64,000 bases of DNA from Trichococcus alkaliphilus (lineage in GTDB: Bacteria; Bacillota; Bacilli; Lactobacillales; Aerococcaceae). Below are positions 50,772-58,283 of the stretch, piece after piece; the stretch's first letter is position 1; each line of letters begins with the position of its first letter. The translations under genes were made by a program, and so were the position numbers. The stretch covers positions 127,439-191,438 of the forward strand of contig NZ_PXZT01000003.1 in NCBI RefSeq assembly GCF_003008695.1, in the 5' to 3' direction. The notes under the pieces were generated by a model. The model made no database searches and had not been told where the DNA came from. It worked only from the letters and a program-made list of their open reading frames with translations.

Positions 50772-52166
50772 TTAGTCAATCAACGTGCGGATGACTTCGG
50801 AAATTTCCGTGTTATCCAAGTAAGCGCCTCTTACAGGATCCGTTTCGTCGGCAACTTTCTTGAAGATTTCAGCGCCTGCACCCTTCGCAAAAAATGGAAC
50901 CAGTTGGTTGGTATGGTTCCCGGAATTCCATGCCATCGTCGGCATCACGCCTGTTCCGTTGCTCACCACTTCATCATACACACCTGCCGTTCCCGTCAGA
51001 TAGCCGGTTTCATGGTCGCCGGTAACGATCAGTAGCGTTTCACCCCAGTTGCTGTTTTCCTCTACCCATTCGTATACAGCTTCTACGGAGTCATTGAAGG
51101 CTGCTTGTTCTTCGACCAGGCGTCCGCTCTGATTGGCATGCCCTGCCCAGTCGATCGCTCCGCCTTCGACCATCAGGAAGAAGCCGTCTTCGTCATTATC
51201 CAGAACATTCAAAGCGCCTGTCGCCATAACATCAAGGCCAGGTACGTTGCTGTTTTGCTCCACTGCGTAAGCATCGGCTTTAGCATCTCCACCTCTGGCC
51301 TGCTGCAGAGTCGTATAGACTTCCGGCACTCCGATGACGCGGCTTGCTGTTTCACCGGTTTGAAGCGCTTCGAACTCCTCTTTGCTTTGGATCAGTGTCC
51401 AAGCATCATCAATCCCGTCGCCGTCCGCATCGGTAACGTCCAATGATCCGTCAACCAATCCGTTCCACGTAGCTGCTCCACCCACATATTTGTAGTTCGG
51501 TGCAGCTACACTATCACCATTATCGTTGTAAAGTGGATTTCCGGCACCCATGATGACGTCGGTCGCGCTATCCTTGATCATTTCATTCGCCAAAATACTG
51601 TAATCATTGCGGCTCTCGTGATGCGCCACGAAACTCGCTGGCGTCGCATGGCTGAATTCCACAGAACTGACCACACCAGTCGCCTTGCCTTGATCTTCAA
51701 AATCTTGTGTCATATGCGTCAAATCTTCGGGCTGCTCATCGACACCGATTGCGGCATCATAGGTTTTCACGCCAGTTGACATCGCTGTACCCGCAGCGGC
51801 AGAGTCAGTCGGGTTGTTCATCAACGTGTTGAAATTTTCCCAAGCAGTAGCTGGATCATACACACCATCAGCATTGTCTTCCGTCGTCAAATCTCCCAGC
51901 GAATAAGTGCTCAAAGCCAATTGTGTCGGGAAGTTTTCGTAGACTTGTGTGCCTGCTTTCCCTTCGGTATAGTAATCCGTCGCTAAAATTTGGTTGTATC
52001 CCCAGCCATCGGAAATCATCAGAATGACATTCTTGACATCTTTGCCGTTGCCGGTCAAATTCGCATTATTGTTTGAGGCAGCCATAACCGGAACAACCGT
52101 CGCTGTGCTCATAACCCCTGCCACCAAAGCTGCCGTAATTGATCTTCTGATTCTTTTGTTTACCAT
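50772..52166 (-). CDS. secreted alkaline phosphatase
   Basis: A 464-residue precursor with a signal peptide (ITAALVAGVMSTATVVPVMA) and a PhoA-type catalytic domain. Metal ligands and the phosphoserine are recognisable: ILMISDGWGYNQ, PTDSAAAGTAMSTGVKTY with nucleophile Ser, ATPASFVAHHESR, MVEGGAIDWAGHAN, VTGDHETG and NSGNHTNQLVPFFA. An acidic loop (DVTDADGDGIDDAW) resembles a Ca-binding EF/dockerin-like repeat. It releases phosphate from organic esters outside the cell. ATG 52166 follows GAGGAGG. Pho-like boxes lie upstream. Confidence 0.95.
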   Translation of the reverse strand: MVNKRIRRSITAALVAGVMSTATVVPVMAASNNNANLTGNGKDVKNVILMISDGWGYNQILATDYYTEGKAGTQVYENFPTQLALSTYSLGDLTTEDNADGVYDPATAWENFNTLMNNPTDSAAAGTAMSTGVKTYDAAIGVDEQPEDLTHMTQDFEDQGKATGVVSSVEFSHATPASFVAHHESRNDYSILANEMIKDSATDVIMGAGNPLYNDNGDSVAAPNYKYVGGAATWNGLVDGSLDVTDADGDGIDDAWTLIQSKEEFEALQTGETASRVIGVPEVYTTLQQARGGDAKADAYAVEQNSNVPGLDVMATGALNVLDNDEDGFFLMVEGGAIDWAGHANQSGRLVEEQAAFNDSVEAVYEWVEENSNWGETLLIVTGDHETGYLTGTAGVYDEVVSNGTGVMPTMAWNSGNHTNQLVPFFAKGAGAEIFKKVADETDPVRGAYLDNTEISEVIRTLID

Positions 52167-52257
52167 TTTCCAATTCCTCCTCATATCGCATACCCAAAAA
52201 TAGCCTACTTGTTTCTTTCGCTTTCCATTTCAGTGTACTCCTCGAATGTCATTTTCT

Positions 52258-52305
52258 TGTTAACAGTATTTATGTTTTCTGTAAACTTTGTGAAAAAATA
52301 GTTAA
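52258..52305 (-). promoter_or_regulatory. PhoP-like boxes upstream of alkaline phosphatase
   Basis: Minus-strand hexamers TTAACT (52305), TTCACA (52294), TTTACA (52285) and TTAACA (52263) resemble the TTHACA repeats of PhoP. The first two are 11 bases apart and the last two 22. Phosphate-starvation control is inferred, not shown. Confidence 0.5.
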
Positions 52306-52333
52306 TTAAAATATCGAATCAGGTGGACGCAAA

Positions 52334-52378
52334 AAGGAAAGCCTGCAGATCAGCAATTGATCCACAGGCTTTCCTTTT
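52334..52378 (-). terminator. terminator after the ADP-ribosylglycohydrolase gene
   Basis: AAAGGAAAGCCTG/CAGGCTTTCCTTT stem with an inner GATC/GATC pair, immediately after the stop codon (minus strand); the downstream U-run is only TTTT-like, so it may be bidirectional. Confidence 0.75.
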
Positions 52379-52380
52379 GG

Positions 52381-53220
52381 TTACTGATTTTTGGTTTTTA
52401 TAAACCGAAACCATTCCTCATACACCGAGAGCATTTCCGTATCGAAGTAGCCCAATGCACGCTCTTTGATCTGTTCAGGAATGCCATAAAAAGCTTCCGC
52501 GATCGCACCAGCAATGGCGGCCAGTGTATCGCTGTCTCCGCCAATCGATACCGCGTTGCGGATGGCATCCTCGAACGAAGTCGATTCAAGAAAGGCAATG
52601 ATTGCTTGAGGAACCGTCGCTTGGCAATCCGTAGTGAAGCGGTAGGCGTCCCTGATTTCATCAAGTGTGAAGTTCAGCGGGTAGTAATTTTCCGCAATCC
52701 TGTTTCTGATTTCATCTTTCGACGAGCCCGAGCGCGCCATAAAGATCGCTATTGCCGTTGCTTCCGCACCTTTCAGACCTTCTGCATGATCGTGTGACAC
52801 ACCCGTTACGGTTTCGGAAAGATGTTGAATCTCCTTTTGGGTTCTGCCGACATACGCAACCGTGCTGACCCGCATGGCCGCCCCGTTACCGTAACTGTTG
52901 TATGGCTGCGGATCATCGCTGATGATCCACTGGAAGAACGCCCGGCTGAAGCCGCAATCTGGGTAGCGGCGCCCGAACGCTTGCATATATTGGATGCTCA
53001 TTTTCTCCAACAAGATATAATATTCGTTGTTCCATTCCTGCCCTTTAGCCACAGATTTCAGTGCCTTCTCCGTTTCCATCAGTGCCTTGGCGACCGCAAT
53101 CGTCATGATGCTGTCGTCCGTCATCCGGCAATCTTCCGTGAACAGTTCAAATTCCTTGTCTTTATGGTTATGCCATTCGAAGCGGGAACCGACGATATCC
53201 CCGATGATTGCGCCCAACAT
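52381..53220 (-). CDS. ADP-ribosylglycohydrolase (DraG-like)
   Basis: A 279-residue enzyme of the ADP-ribosylglycohydrolase family, which removes ADP-ribose from proteins or small molecules. Dinuclear-metal motifs are visible: GAIIGDIVGSRFEW, CRMTDDSIMTIAVAKAL (TDDS) and VSIGGDSDTLAAIAGAIAEA (SIGGDSDT), with SHDHAEGLKGAEA in the middle. No ADP-ribosyltransferase gene is nearby, so the target is unknown. AAGGAGG precedes the ATG. Single-gene unit. Confidence 0.94.
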   Translation of the reverse strand: MLGAIIGDIVGSRFEWHNHKDKEFELFTEDCRMTDDSIMTIAVAKALMETEKALKSVAKGQEWNNEYYILLEKMSIQYMQAFGRRYPDCGFSRAFFQWIISDDPQPYNSYGNGAAMRVSTVAYVGRTQKEIQHLSETVTGVSHDHAEGLKGAEATAIAIFMARSGSSKDEIRNRIAENYYPLNFTLDEIRDAYRFTTDCQATVPQAIIAFLESTSFEDAIRNAVSIGGDSDTLAAIAGAIAEAFYGIPEQIKERALGYFDTEMLSVYEEWFRFIKTKNQ

Positions 53221-53341
53221 AGGAAGTCCTCCTTCTCAAAATCTGTGCATTTATTAAAATTGAGAAAATCACTATCTACATATCATCCACACATTGAAGA
53301 TGTATAACTATATTAATTAAAGTTAACAAGGAGATGACCCT

Positions 53342-53629
53342 ATGAATTGCTGCAAAAATAATAACCGAGAAGAAAAGAACCTCCCGACAGAATCCGCCGA
53401 TCAGCAGAACACCCATGACCACAACGACGCAAAAACATCGAAGCACAGCCACAAAAACCACTTTCTCCACTTGGCCTTGTGCTGCGGACTGCCGCTGTTG
53501 CTACTGTTCGGCTTGCCGCTGATCGGTTATCAAGGAATCTTGCTGAGCATCGCGCCGCTTATCTGTCCGATCATGATGTTTGTGATGATGCCGATGATGA
53601 TGAAAGGGCACGACCGCAACGGAAAATGA
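53342..53629 (+). CDS. small Cys/His-rich membrane protein
   Basis: A 95-residue protein. The N-terminal 45 residues are hydrophilic with paired cysteines and many His/Asp/Asn (MNCCKNN, DQQNTHDHNDAKTSKHSHKNH), suggesting metal binding; two membrane helices follow (ALCCGLPLLLLFGLPLIG and ILLSIAPLICPIMMFVMMP). Similar small Cys/His membrane proteins occur next to copper or mercury genes in Firmicutes, but no such gene is adjacent here. AAGGAG precedes the ATG. Function unknown. Confidence 0.75.
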   Translation: MNCCKNNNREEKNLPTESADQQNTHDHNDAKTSKHSHKNHFLHLALCCGLPLLLLFGLPLIGYQGILLSIAPLICPIMMFVMMPMMMKGHDRNGK

Positions 53630-54235
53630 TCAATAGACCTTCAAGTCCTTGAAAAACCCTTCCGTCCCTTCTTCAACCCATAGTGCAATGGCACCTTCCT
53701 TATCCGGTCCGTGTTTCAGGTCATTGACCAACAATACGGGATGCTTCGAATTGTTCACGTACAATTCGGCATGTTCGCCGTCTACCTTGACCTTCAGATC
53801 GATCCATTCATCCAGACCCATGTCGGCGTATGATTCATACTCCCCTGGGCTTTCGGCTCTGAGTCTGTCGAATTTGTAGTCAGGGTATGAGAAATATTGT
53901 GTGGATCGGTTCCTTCTCAATTGATTTTCATTCCTGCCGTTCGTCGGGCGAATATACAGTGATTCAAAACGCTCATTGTTTTCATCGATGCGGAACGCAA
54001 TACCGAGGAACCCTCTGGCGAATTCAGGGGCGTCCGGCAAAAGCCGGCTCAATACTTTCACTTCGATCGTGCCGTTCTTGAAGTTGCTGCCGGTCACTCT
54101 AGCATACGTTGGCTCATCAAACGCTTCGATTTTAAGATCTTTTATGACCCTAAGCACTTCAACACCTTCAATAGTTACGTTTTCGATAAAGGAACCAACT
54201 GCGATAAAGTCTTCTGCTTTCATGGCTATACTCAT
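53630..54235 (-). CDS. concanavalin A-like/3-keto-disaccharide hydrolase-type domain protein
   Basis: A 201-residue beta-rich protein without a signal peptide. The pattern FKNGTIEVKVLSRLLPD, ARGFLGIAFRIDENN, FESLYIRPTNGRN, then WIDLKVKVDGEHAELYVNN and GAIALWVEEGTEGFFKDLKV fits a laminin-G/ConA-like lectin or DUF1080 jelly-roll fold. It may bind or act on a carbohydrate in the cytosol. AAGGGGAAG precedes the ATG at 54235. It converges on the small Cys/His gene without any gap. Confidence 0.72.
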   Translation of the reverse strand: MSIAMKAEDFIAVGSFIENVTIEGVEVLRVIKDLKIEAFDEPTYARVTGSNFKNGTIEVKVLSRLLPDAPEFARGFLGIAFRIDENNERFESLYIRPTNGRNENQLRRNRSTQYFSYPDYKFDRLRAESPGEYESYADMGLDEWIDLKVKVDGEHAELYVNNSKHPVLLVNDLKHGPDKEGAIALWVEEGTEGFFKDLKVY

Positions 54236-54329
54236 GGTTTTCTTCCCCTTAAAATGATTTATTTGTGCTGTTCTTATCATCAGTCTAGCACGAATTTTGA
54301 GGTTATAAAATTACGCACAAAAAGTTGAC

Positions 54330-54560
54330 ACTCCCACCACTAAAGCAGTGGGATTCTTGAGTACTTTACCGAACGCAGGCCATTTCTGTTTTGTTCAAGT
54401 CTCAAGTTTAGGGTGTGCCATCACCCCTCCCGTGGCAGGTCGTTTAGACCCACGGGCACCGATACTATGACCACATCGGTTAGATTGTTTTGGCAATGTT
54501 CAGGGCGCCGACCCTGTCGCGGTGGGCGTGATACCCGCAATCGCAATGATAGTTGCGGTC
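54330..54560 (-). ncRNA. putative omega (guide) RNA of TnpB
   Basis: In TnpB systems the guide RNA overlaps the 3' end of tnpB and runs to the element's right end. Here that region holds strong pairing, e.g. GTGCCCGTGGG/CCCACGGGCAC-type arms around 54432-54460 and the terminal CCCAC/GTGGG hairpin. Inferred from position and structure; ends are approximate. Confidence 0.4.
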
Positions 54561-55499
54561 CTTCACCTTGTTGCGCTCCCCGCACGATGGGCAAGTCTGG
54601 GACGTATATTCAGGTTTGATGTAGACCACTTTTATCCCGAATTCACGGGCTTTGTATCCAATAAAGGAAGACAATTCGTAAAAGGTCCAGCTGTGCAGAT
54701 TCGCTTTGTTTTTTCCTCTTAGCCTTGAGGTCCGGCGGATGCCGGAAAGGTTTTCCAGATGGATGGTGCCGCAGTTGTTTTCCGCTGCAAACGTGACTAT
54801 CTGTCTGGAAATCTTGTGGTTGATATCTCGCATGATTCTGGATTCCTTGTCGTTAATGGTTCGGATGGCATTGACCTTTTTCTGCTTGCCCAATTGGCGG
54901 CGGAGTTCTTTGTACTTCCTGCGTAGATGCTTGTTTTGCCGGCCGTTGCCGAAGAACTGAGTCTTGCCATCGGCAGCGACAACGCCTACCGCCGGACAAA
55001 GAATGCCCAGATCCACGCCGAGAATCCCTTCGCCGACAAATTCTTTGTCTTCGGTAGGGACGGATATTTGCGCCATCCAATGGAAGCCTTTCTTCGTGAT
55101 CCGCAAAGATCCCACTTTGGATCCGCAAAGCAACGCGAACATTTCTTCTGGAATGACGGCCTTGATGGCCGTTTTCTTCGCCTTTCCGTCTGCCATGATT
55201 GGAAAACGGATGGCGTTTGCGTCCACCGAAAAATTCTGATTGTTATACGAAAGCATCGGTTTCTTGAAGGTACACTTTCCGAACTGCTTGTGTTTGCTTT
55301 TGGCATACCGAATCAGTTCGTTTTTTAGGACCGAAGGGATGTCCGATACGATGTGTTTTGAAGTGACCCGAGGGAAATTTTCTTCACGGATTGCCTGTTG
55401 GATCAATGCATTTGCCTGCCGGATGTATTCCACCGAGAGCCGCTTCAGTTCCGTGGCTTGTGTCTTCGTCGGTTTTAGTTTGATTTGGACCGTCTTCAT
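54480..55499 (-). CDS. tnpB: TnpB RNA-guided nuclease of an IS605-family element
   Basis: A 339-residue TnpB with an N-terminal OrfB_IS605 helical/beta region and a C-terminal RuvC-like nuclease. The three catalytic acids are visible in GILGVDLGILCPAVG (Asp), GTIHLENLSGIRR (Glu) and CGYHAHRDRVGALNIA (Asp), and a zinc finger CPSCG...CDCG lies between the last two. All are intact, so the nuclease may be active. ATG 55499 follows GGAAAG; a GTG three codons upstream is possible. No tnpA accompanies it. Confidence 0.94.
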   Translation of the reverse strand: MKTVQIKLKPTKTQATELKRLSVEYIRQANALIQQAIREENFPRVTSKHIVSDIPSVLKNELIRYAKSKHKQFGKCTFKKPMLSYNNQNFSVDANAIRFPIMADGKAKKTAIKAVIPEEMFALLCGSKVGSLRITKKGFHWMAQISVPTEDKEFVGEGILGVDLGILCPAVGVVAADGKTQFFGNGRQNKHLRRKYKELRRQLGKQKKVNAIRTINDKESRIMRDINHKISRQIVTFAAENNCGTIHLENLSGIRRTSRLRGKNKANLHSWTFYELSSFIGYKAREFGIKVVYIKPEYTSQTCPSCGERNKVKDRNYHCDCGYHAHRDRVGALNIAKTI

Positions 55500-55530
55500 T
55501 TGCGACACTTCTTTCCGTTGCTTGAGATAC

Positions 55531-55567
55531 CTCCATTATACGAACTAACGTTCTGTAAAGCAAAAAA
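55531..55567 (-). promoter_or_regulatory. tnpB promoter with LexA-like box
   Basis: Minus-strand TTGCTT, 17-base spacer, TATAAT (55541-55536), followed by GGAGG. The spacer contains AGAAC-GTTA-GTTCG (55554-55541), close to the Gram-positive SOS box CGAAC-N4-GTTCG, placed where LexA would block transcription. Confidence 0.55.
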
Positions 55568-55652
55568 AAAGATCCTATCACCCCACCTTTAAAGGCGGTT
55601 TCGACATACCGTGGTGGGCTTTCTCACCTTCAAAATCTGTAAGTATGATATA

Positions 55653-55708
55653 GAAAAAGGATGCAAGGACAGTCAGAATTTCAGATTGTCGTTGCGTCCT
55701 TTTTTGTT
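55653..55708 (-). terminator. bidirectional terminator near the TMEM175-like gene
   Basis: Long imperfect stem (AAAAAGGATGCAAGGACAGTC with its partner) ending in T-runs on both strands, downstream of the TMEM175-like gene and just outside the IS element. Confidence 0.8.
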
Positions 55709-55781
55709 GCACTTGGATTCAGTTGTTCACTAAAACAATGCCGCGTCTGAACCGTCCAGCTTGATGAATTGAAACTATCAT

Positions 55782-56384
55782 TTATTTTCTTGATTTCCCA
55801 TCTTTTTCGGTGCTGTACAACATGCGCTCAATTCTTCTGTCAGGGATTAACCAGAGCAATGCCAAAATCACGTACAATGCCTGGGCAATCCAAGGTTGAA
55901 TGATTGCTAAACCGGAAGCGATCATGTAGGCCAGCATGGATATTTTACCCTTTGTGTCATTTCCGATGGCCTGCTTTAGCGTCGAACTAACCCCTTCAGT
56001 ATTGATGATCAGTTTTTGCAGCACATTATAGGCAATCGAAGCCATCAGCAACACTATGCCATACAGTGCTGCGGGCACCGTTGCAGCAGGGTTTGCTCCC
56101 ATCCAACCAGATGCGAAAGGAACCAGCGACAACCAAAAAAGCAGATGATGGTTAGCCCAGAGCACAGGACCTGTCACCTTTTGAAGAGTGTGCAGCAGAT
56201 GATGGTGATTGTTCCAATATATCCCGACATAAATAAAGCTCAGTATGTAGCTCAAGAACGTTGGAAGTATCAACAAAAGTGACGCTATCCCTTGCCCTTC
56301 CGGAATCTTTAATTCCAGGACCATGATAGTGATGATGATTGCCAACACACCATCGCTGAAAGCTTCTAGCCGATTTTTCCCCAT
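55782..56384 (-). CDS. TMEM175-like (DUF1211) membrane channel protein
   Basis: A 200-residue protein with six membrane helices. The motif RLEAFSDGVLAIIITIMVLELK at the N-terminus is the FSDG signature of the TMEM175 family, whose bacterial members form tetrameric potassium-permeable channels. HHHLLHTLQKVTGPVLWANHHLLFWLS-like histidine-rich loop segments follow. AAGGGG precedes the ATG at 56384. It might be linked to K+ homeostasis together with the kdp operon, but there is no direct evidence. Confidence 0.9.
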   Translation of the reverse strand: MGKNRLEAFSDGVLAIIITIMVLELKIPEGQGIASLLLILPTFLSYILSFIYVGIYWNNHHHLLHTLQKVTGPVLWANHHLLFWLSLVPFASGWMGANPAATVPAALYGIVLLMASIAYNVLQKLIINTEGVSSTLKQAIGNDTKGKISMLAYMIASGLAIIQPWIAQALYVILALLWLIPDRRIERMLYSTEKDGKSRK

Positions 56385-56615
56385 AGCAATTCCCCTTCTG
56401 TATAACCTGCTGTAATGATTATTTCGTCGATACCTATATCCCATCTTATGAGCTGTAAATTCTTATAGTTTTATTTTATCACTTTTGTTAGCAAATATTT
56501 AAGTCCTTGCTTTTGATGCTATAGGTTTCGCATTTGTGGGCATACTCCTCATCCACTTGACCGCCCATATAGTAATCACAGTATCTCCCCGCACTCTTTG
56601 TGCCTTAAGGAATAA

Positions 56616-56652
56616 GATTCTGCACATTTAAGCCTACATAATGTGCAGAATC
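56616..56652 (-). terminator. inverted repeat/terminator after the DsrE-like gene
   Basis: GATTCTGCACATT/AATGTGCAGAATC, 13 perfect pairs with an 11-base loop, starting 21 bases after the stop codon, followed by TTATTCCTT on the minus strand. Confidence 0.65.
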
Positions 56653-56672
56653 ACTTGGATTCTACTGATTTT

Positions 56673-56993
56673 TCAGAAAGTAACGACCTTATCCGCCCAT
56701 TCGACCATCTGGACGCAATCAATCATGGTGCTGATCGGGCAAACTTCCGAACCTTCCATGTTGCGTGACTTCAGGCACGTGCCGCAGGCCAAAATTTCGC
56801 CGTCCAGTTCGTCGAAAGCTTGTACCTGCGCGGCCACATCATATTTTTCATGGGTCATATTTTCGATTTCGACAGCTTCGCCCATCAGGAAGACTTTCAC
56901 TTCATGTCCGGTCTTCTTCGCGGTCACGGCGAACCTCATGGCGTTCCAGGATTTTTCGTATTCCTTTGTTTCGATGATGATTCCTAATTTCAT
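56673..56993 (-). CDS. DsrE/F-like sulfur-relay family protein
   Basis: A 106-residue protein of the DsrE/YchN fold. N-terminal KLGIIIETKEYEKSWNAMRF and AKKTGHEVKVFLMGEAVE are typical; a cysteine pair in ILACGTCLKSRNM and EVCPIST suggests thiol or persulfide chemistry. Members carry sulfur or act as small redox subunits; no Tus/Dsr partners are nearby. TTGGAGG precedes the ATG. It lies 18 bp downstream of rsgA and is probably co-transcribed with it. Confidence 0.88.
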   Translation of the reverse strand: MKLGIIIETKEYEKSWNAMRFAVTAKKTGHEVKVFLMGEAVEIENMTHEKYDVAAQVQAFDELDGEILACGTCLKSRNMEGSEVCPISTMIDCVQMVEWADKVVTF

Positions 56994-57011
56994 TGCGATT
57001 CCTCCAATTTT

Positions 57012-58088
57012 TTATTTGCCCTTATCTTTTGATTTGATGTACCTCTTGGCGTTCTTGATGCCGCCGAAGTCGGAAAACATGGTGCTGATTTTCTCCTTTT
57101 CGATCTGTTTAGAATTCATGCCCTCGTACTTGGCTTCCTTCTTGAGCTTCAGGTAGCTCTGCAGCCGCTCTTCGGTCAGCGTGCCCTCCTCGATCGCCTT
57201 CCTGACCATGCAGCCCGGTTCGTTTTCGTGCTTGCAATCCTTGAATCTGCATTTTTCCGCCAACTTATCGATGTCGACGAACGTCCTCGCCAGGTTCGCG
57301 CTCTCCAATCCGAGTTCGCGCATGCCCGGCGTGTCGATGATGCAACCGCCCGTCGGAATGAGGAACAGCTCCCGATTTGTGGTTGCATGCCGGCCTTTGT
57401 CGTCCCTTCTTATTTCCCGCGTTTCAATCAAGGCTTCCCCAAGGATCCGGTTGATCAAGGTTGACTTTCCCACACCGGATGAACCTATGAAAACGACAGT
57501 CTGGCTCGGGGTGATGTATTTCAGGACAGCCGTATATCCGTCCTCGCTCAGGCTCGACGTAACCAGCACATCGACCCCGAATGCGATCGTCTCGATTTCA
57601 TTCAGCTTTTCCGGGATATCCGCGCACAGATCTGCTTTCGTCAGCACAATAACCGGTGTTGCCCCGCTGTCCCACGCGATTGCAAGGTAGCGTTCTAATC
57701 TCCGCAGATTGAAATCATTGTTGAGCGACATGCAGATGAAGACAATGTCGATGTTCGCCGCCACAACCTGGACGTCATGCGCTTTTCCGGCTGCTTTCCG
57801 GATAAACACGCTTTTCCTTGCCAGTGTCTGGTGGATGATGGCATGATCCTGGCTTCCCACATTCCGGTCGATCATCACAAAGTCGCCGACTGCCGGATAG
57901 TCCGACATTTCGACTGCAGCATGGCGCATTTTCCCGGATATTTCCGCCAGCACCTCCGATTCAGCGGTCGCAACTCGGTACAATTCCTTATATTGCGCGA
58001 TGACTCTTGCCGGATGCAGGTCCGGATAAAGAGTCGCCTCCTGCGCGAACCTGTCCGTGAATCCTAAGTTAATTAATCTATCAGTCAT
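57012..58088 (-). CDS. rsgA: ribosome small-subunit maturation GTPase RsgA
   Basis: A 358-residue circularly permuted GTPase that acts in late 30S assembly. An N-terminal OB-fold precedes the GTPase domain whose motifs occur in the permuted order G4 TKAD (150-153), G1 GSSGVGKST (202-210), G3 DTPGM (252-256), and a C-terminal zinc site CRFKDCKHENEPGC. It is longer and more divergent than the usual 290-residue Firmicute RsgA, like the second copy present in many genomes. GAGGG precedes the ATG. Confidence 0.93.
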   Translation of the reverse strand: MTDRLINLGFTDRFAQEATLYPDLHPARVIAQYKELYRVATAESEVLAEISGKMRHAAVEMSDYPAVGDFVMIDRNVGSQDHAIIHQTLARKSVFIRKAAGKAHDVQVVAANIDIVFICMSLNNDFNLRRLERYLAIAWDSGATPVIVLTKADLCADIPEKLNEIETIAFGVDVLVTSSLSEDGYTAVLKYITPSQTVVFIGSSGVGKSTLINRILGEALIETREIRRDDKGRHATTNRELFLIPTGGCIIDTPGMRELGLESANLARTFVDIDKLAEKCRFKDCKHENEPGCMVRKAIEEGTLTEERLQSYLKLKKEAKYEGMNSKQIEKEKISTMFSDFGGIKNAKRYIKSKDKGK

Positions 58089-58237
58089 GATCCCTCTACC
58101 TCATTATCAGTAAATTTTTTATTTACTTGATTTAATCCCTGATACTAGTGTACACCATTTGAAGGCATTTCATCCATTCCACTTTCACCAATGAATACAG
58201 GGACTGGCCCTCAGTGTGATACGAGTAAAGCGGTGCA

Positions 58238-58268
58238 AAAAAAGCTGTCCAATTTAGACAGCTTTTCT
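58238..58268 (-). terminator. terminator after the A+T-rich operon
   Basis: AAAAGCTGTC/GACAGCTTTT stem with an eight-base loop and seven U on the minus strand, 16 bases after the flavoprotein stop. Confidence 0.88.
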
Positions 58269-58283
58269 CTGATTTATAGTCTA

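Larger units (their letters stand above)
54324..55630 (-). mobile_element. IS200/IS605-type (IS1341-like) element with tnpB only
   Basis: The tnpB frame is flanked by short hairpins typical of IS200/IS605 ends rather than by terminal inverted repeats: CCCAC...GTGGG at 54333-54352 (right end, after the tnpB stop) and CCCAC...GTGGG within 55581-55618 (left end). No tnpA tyrosine transposase is present, so it cannot move by itself. The ends are approximate. Confidence 0.75.
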
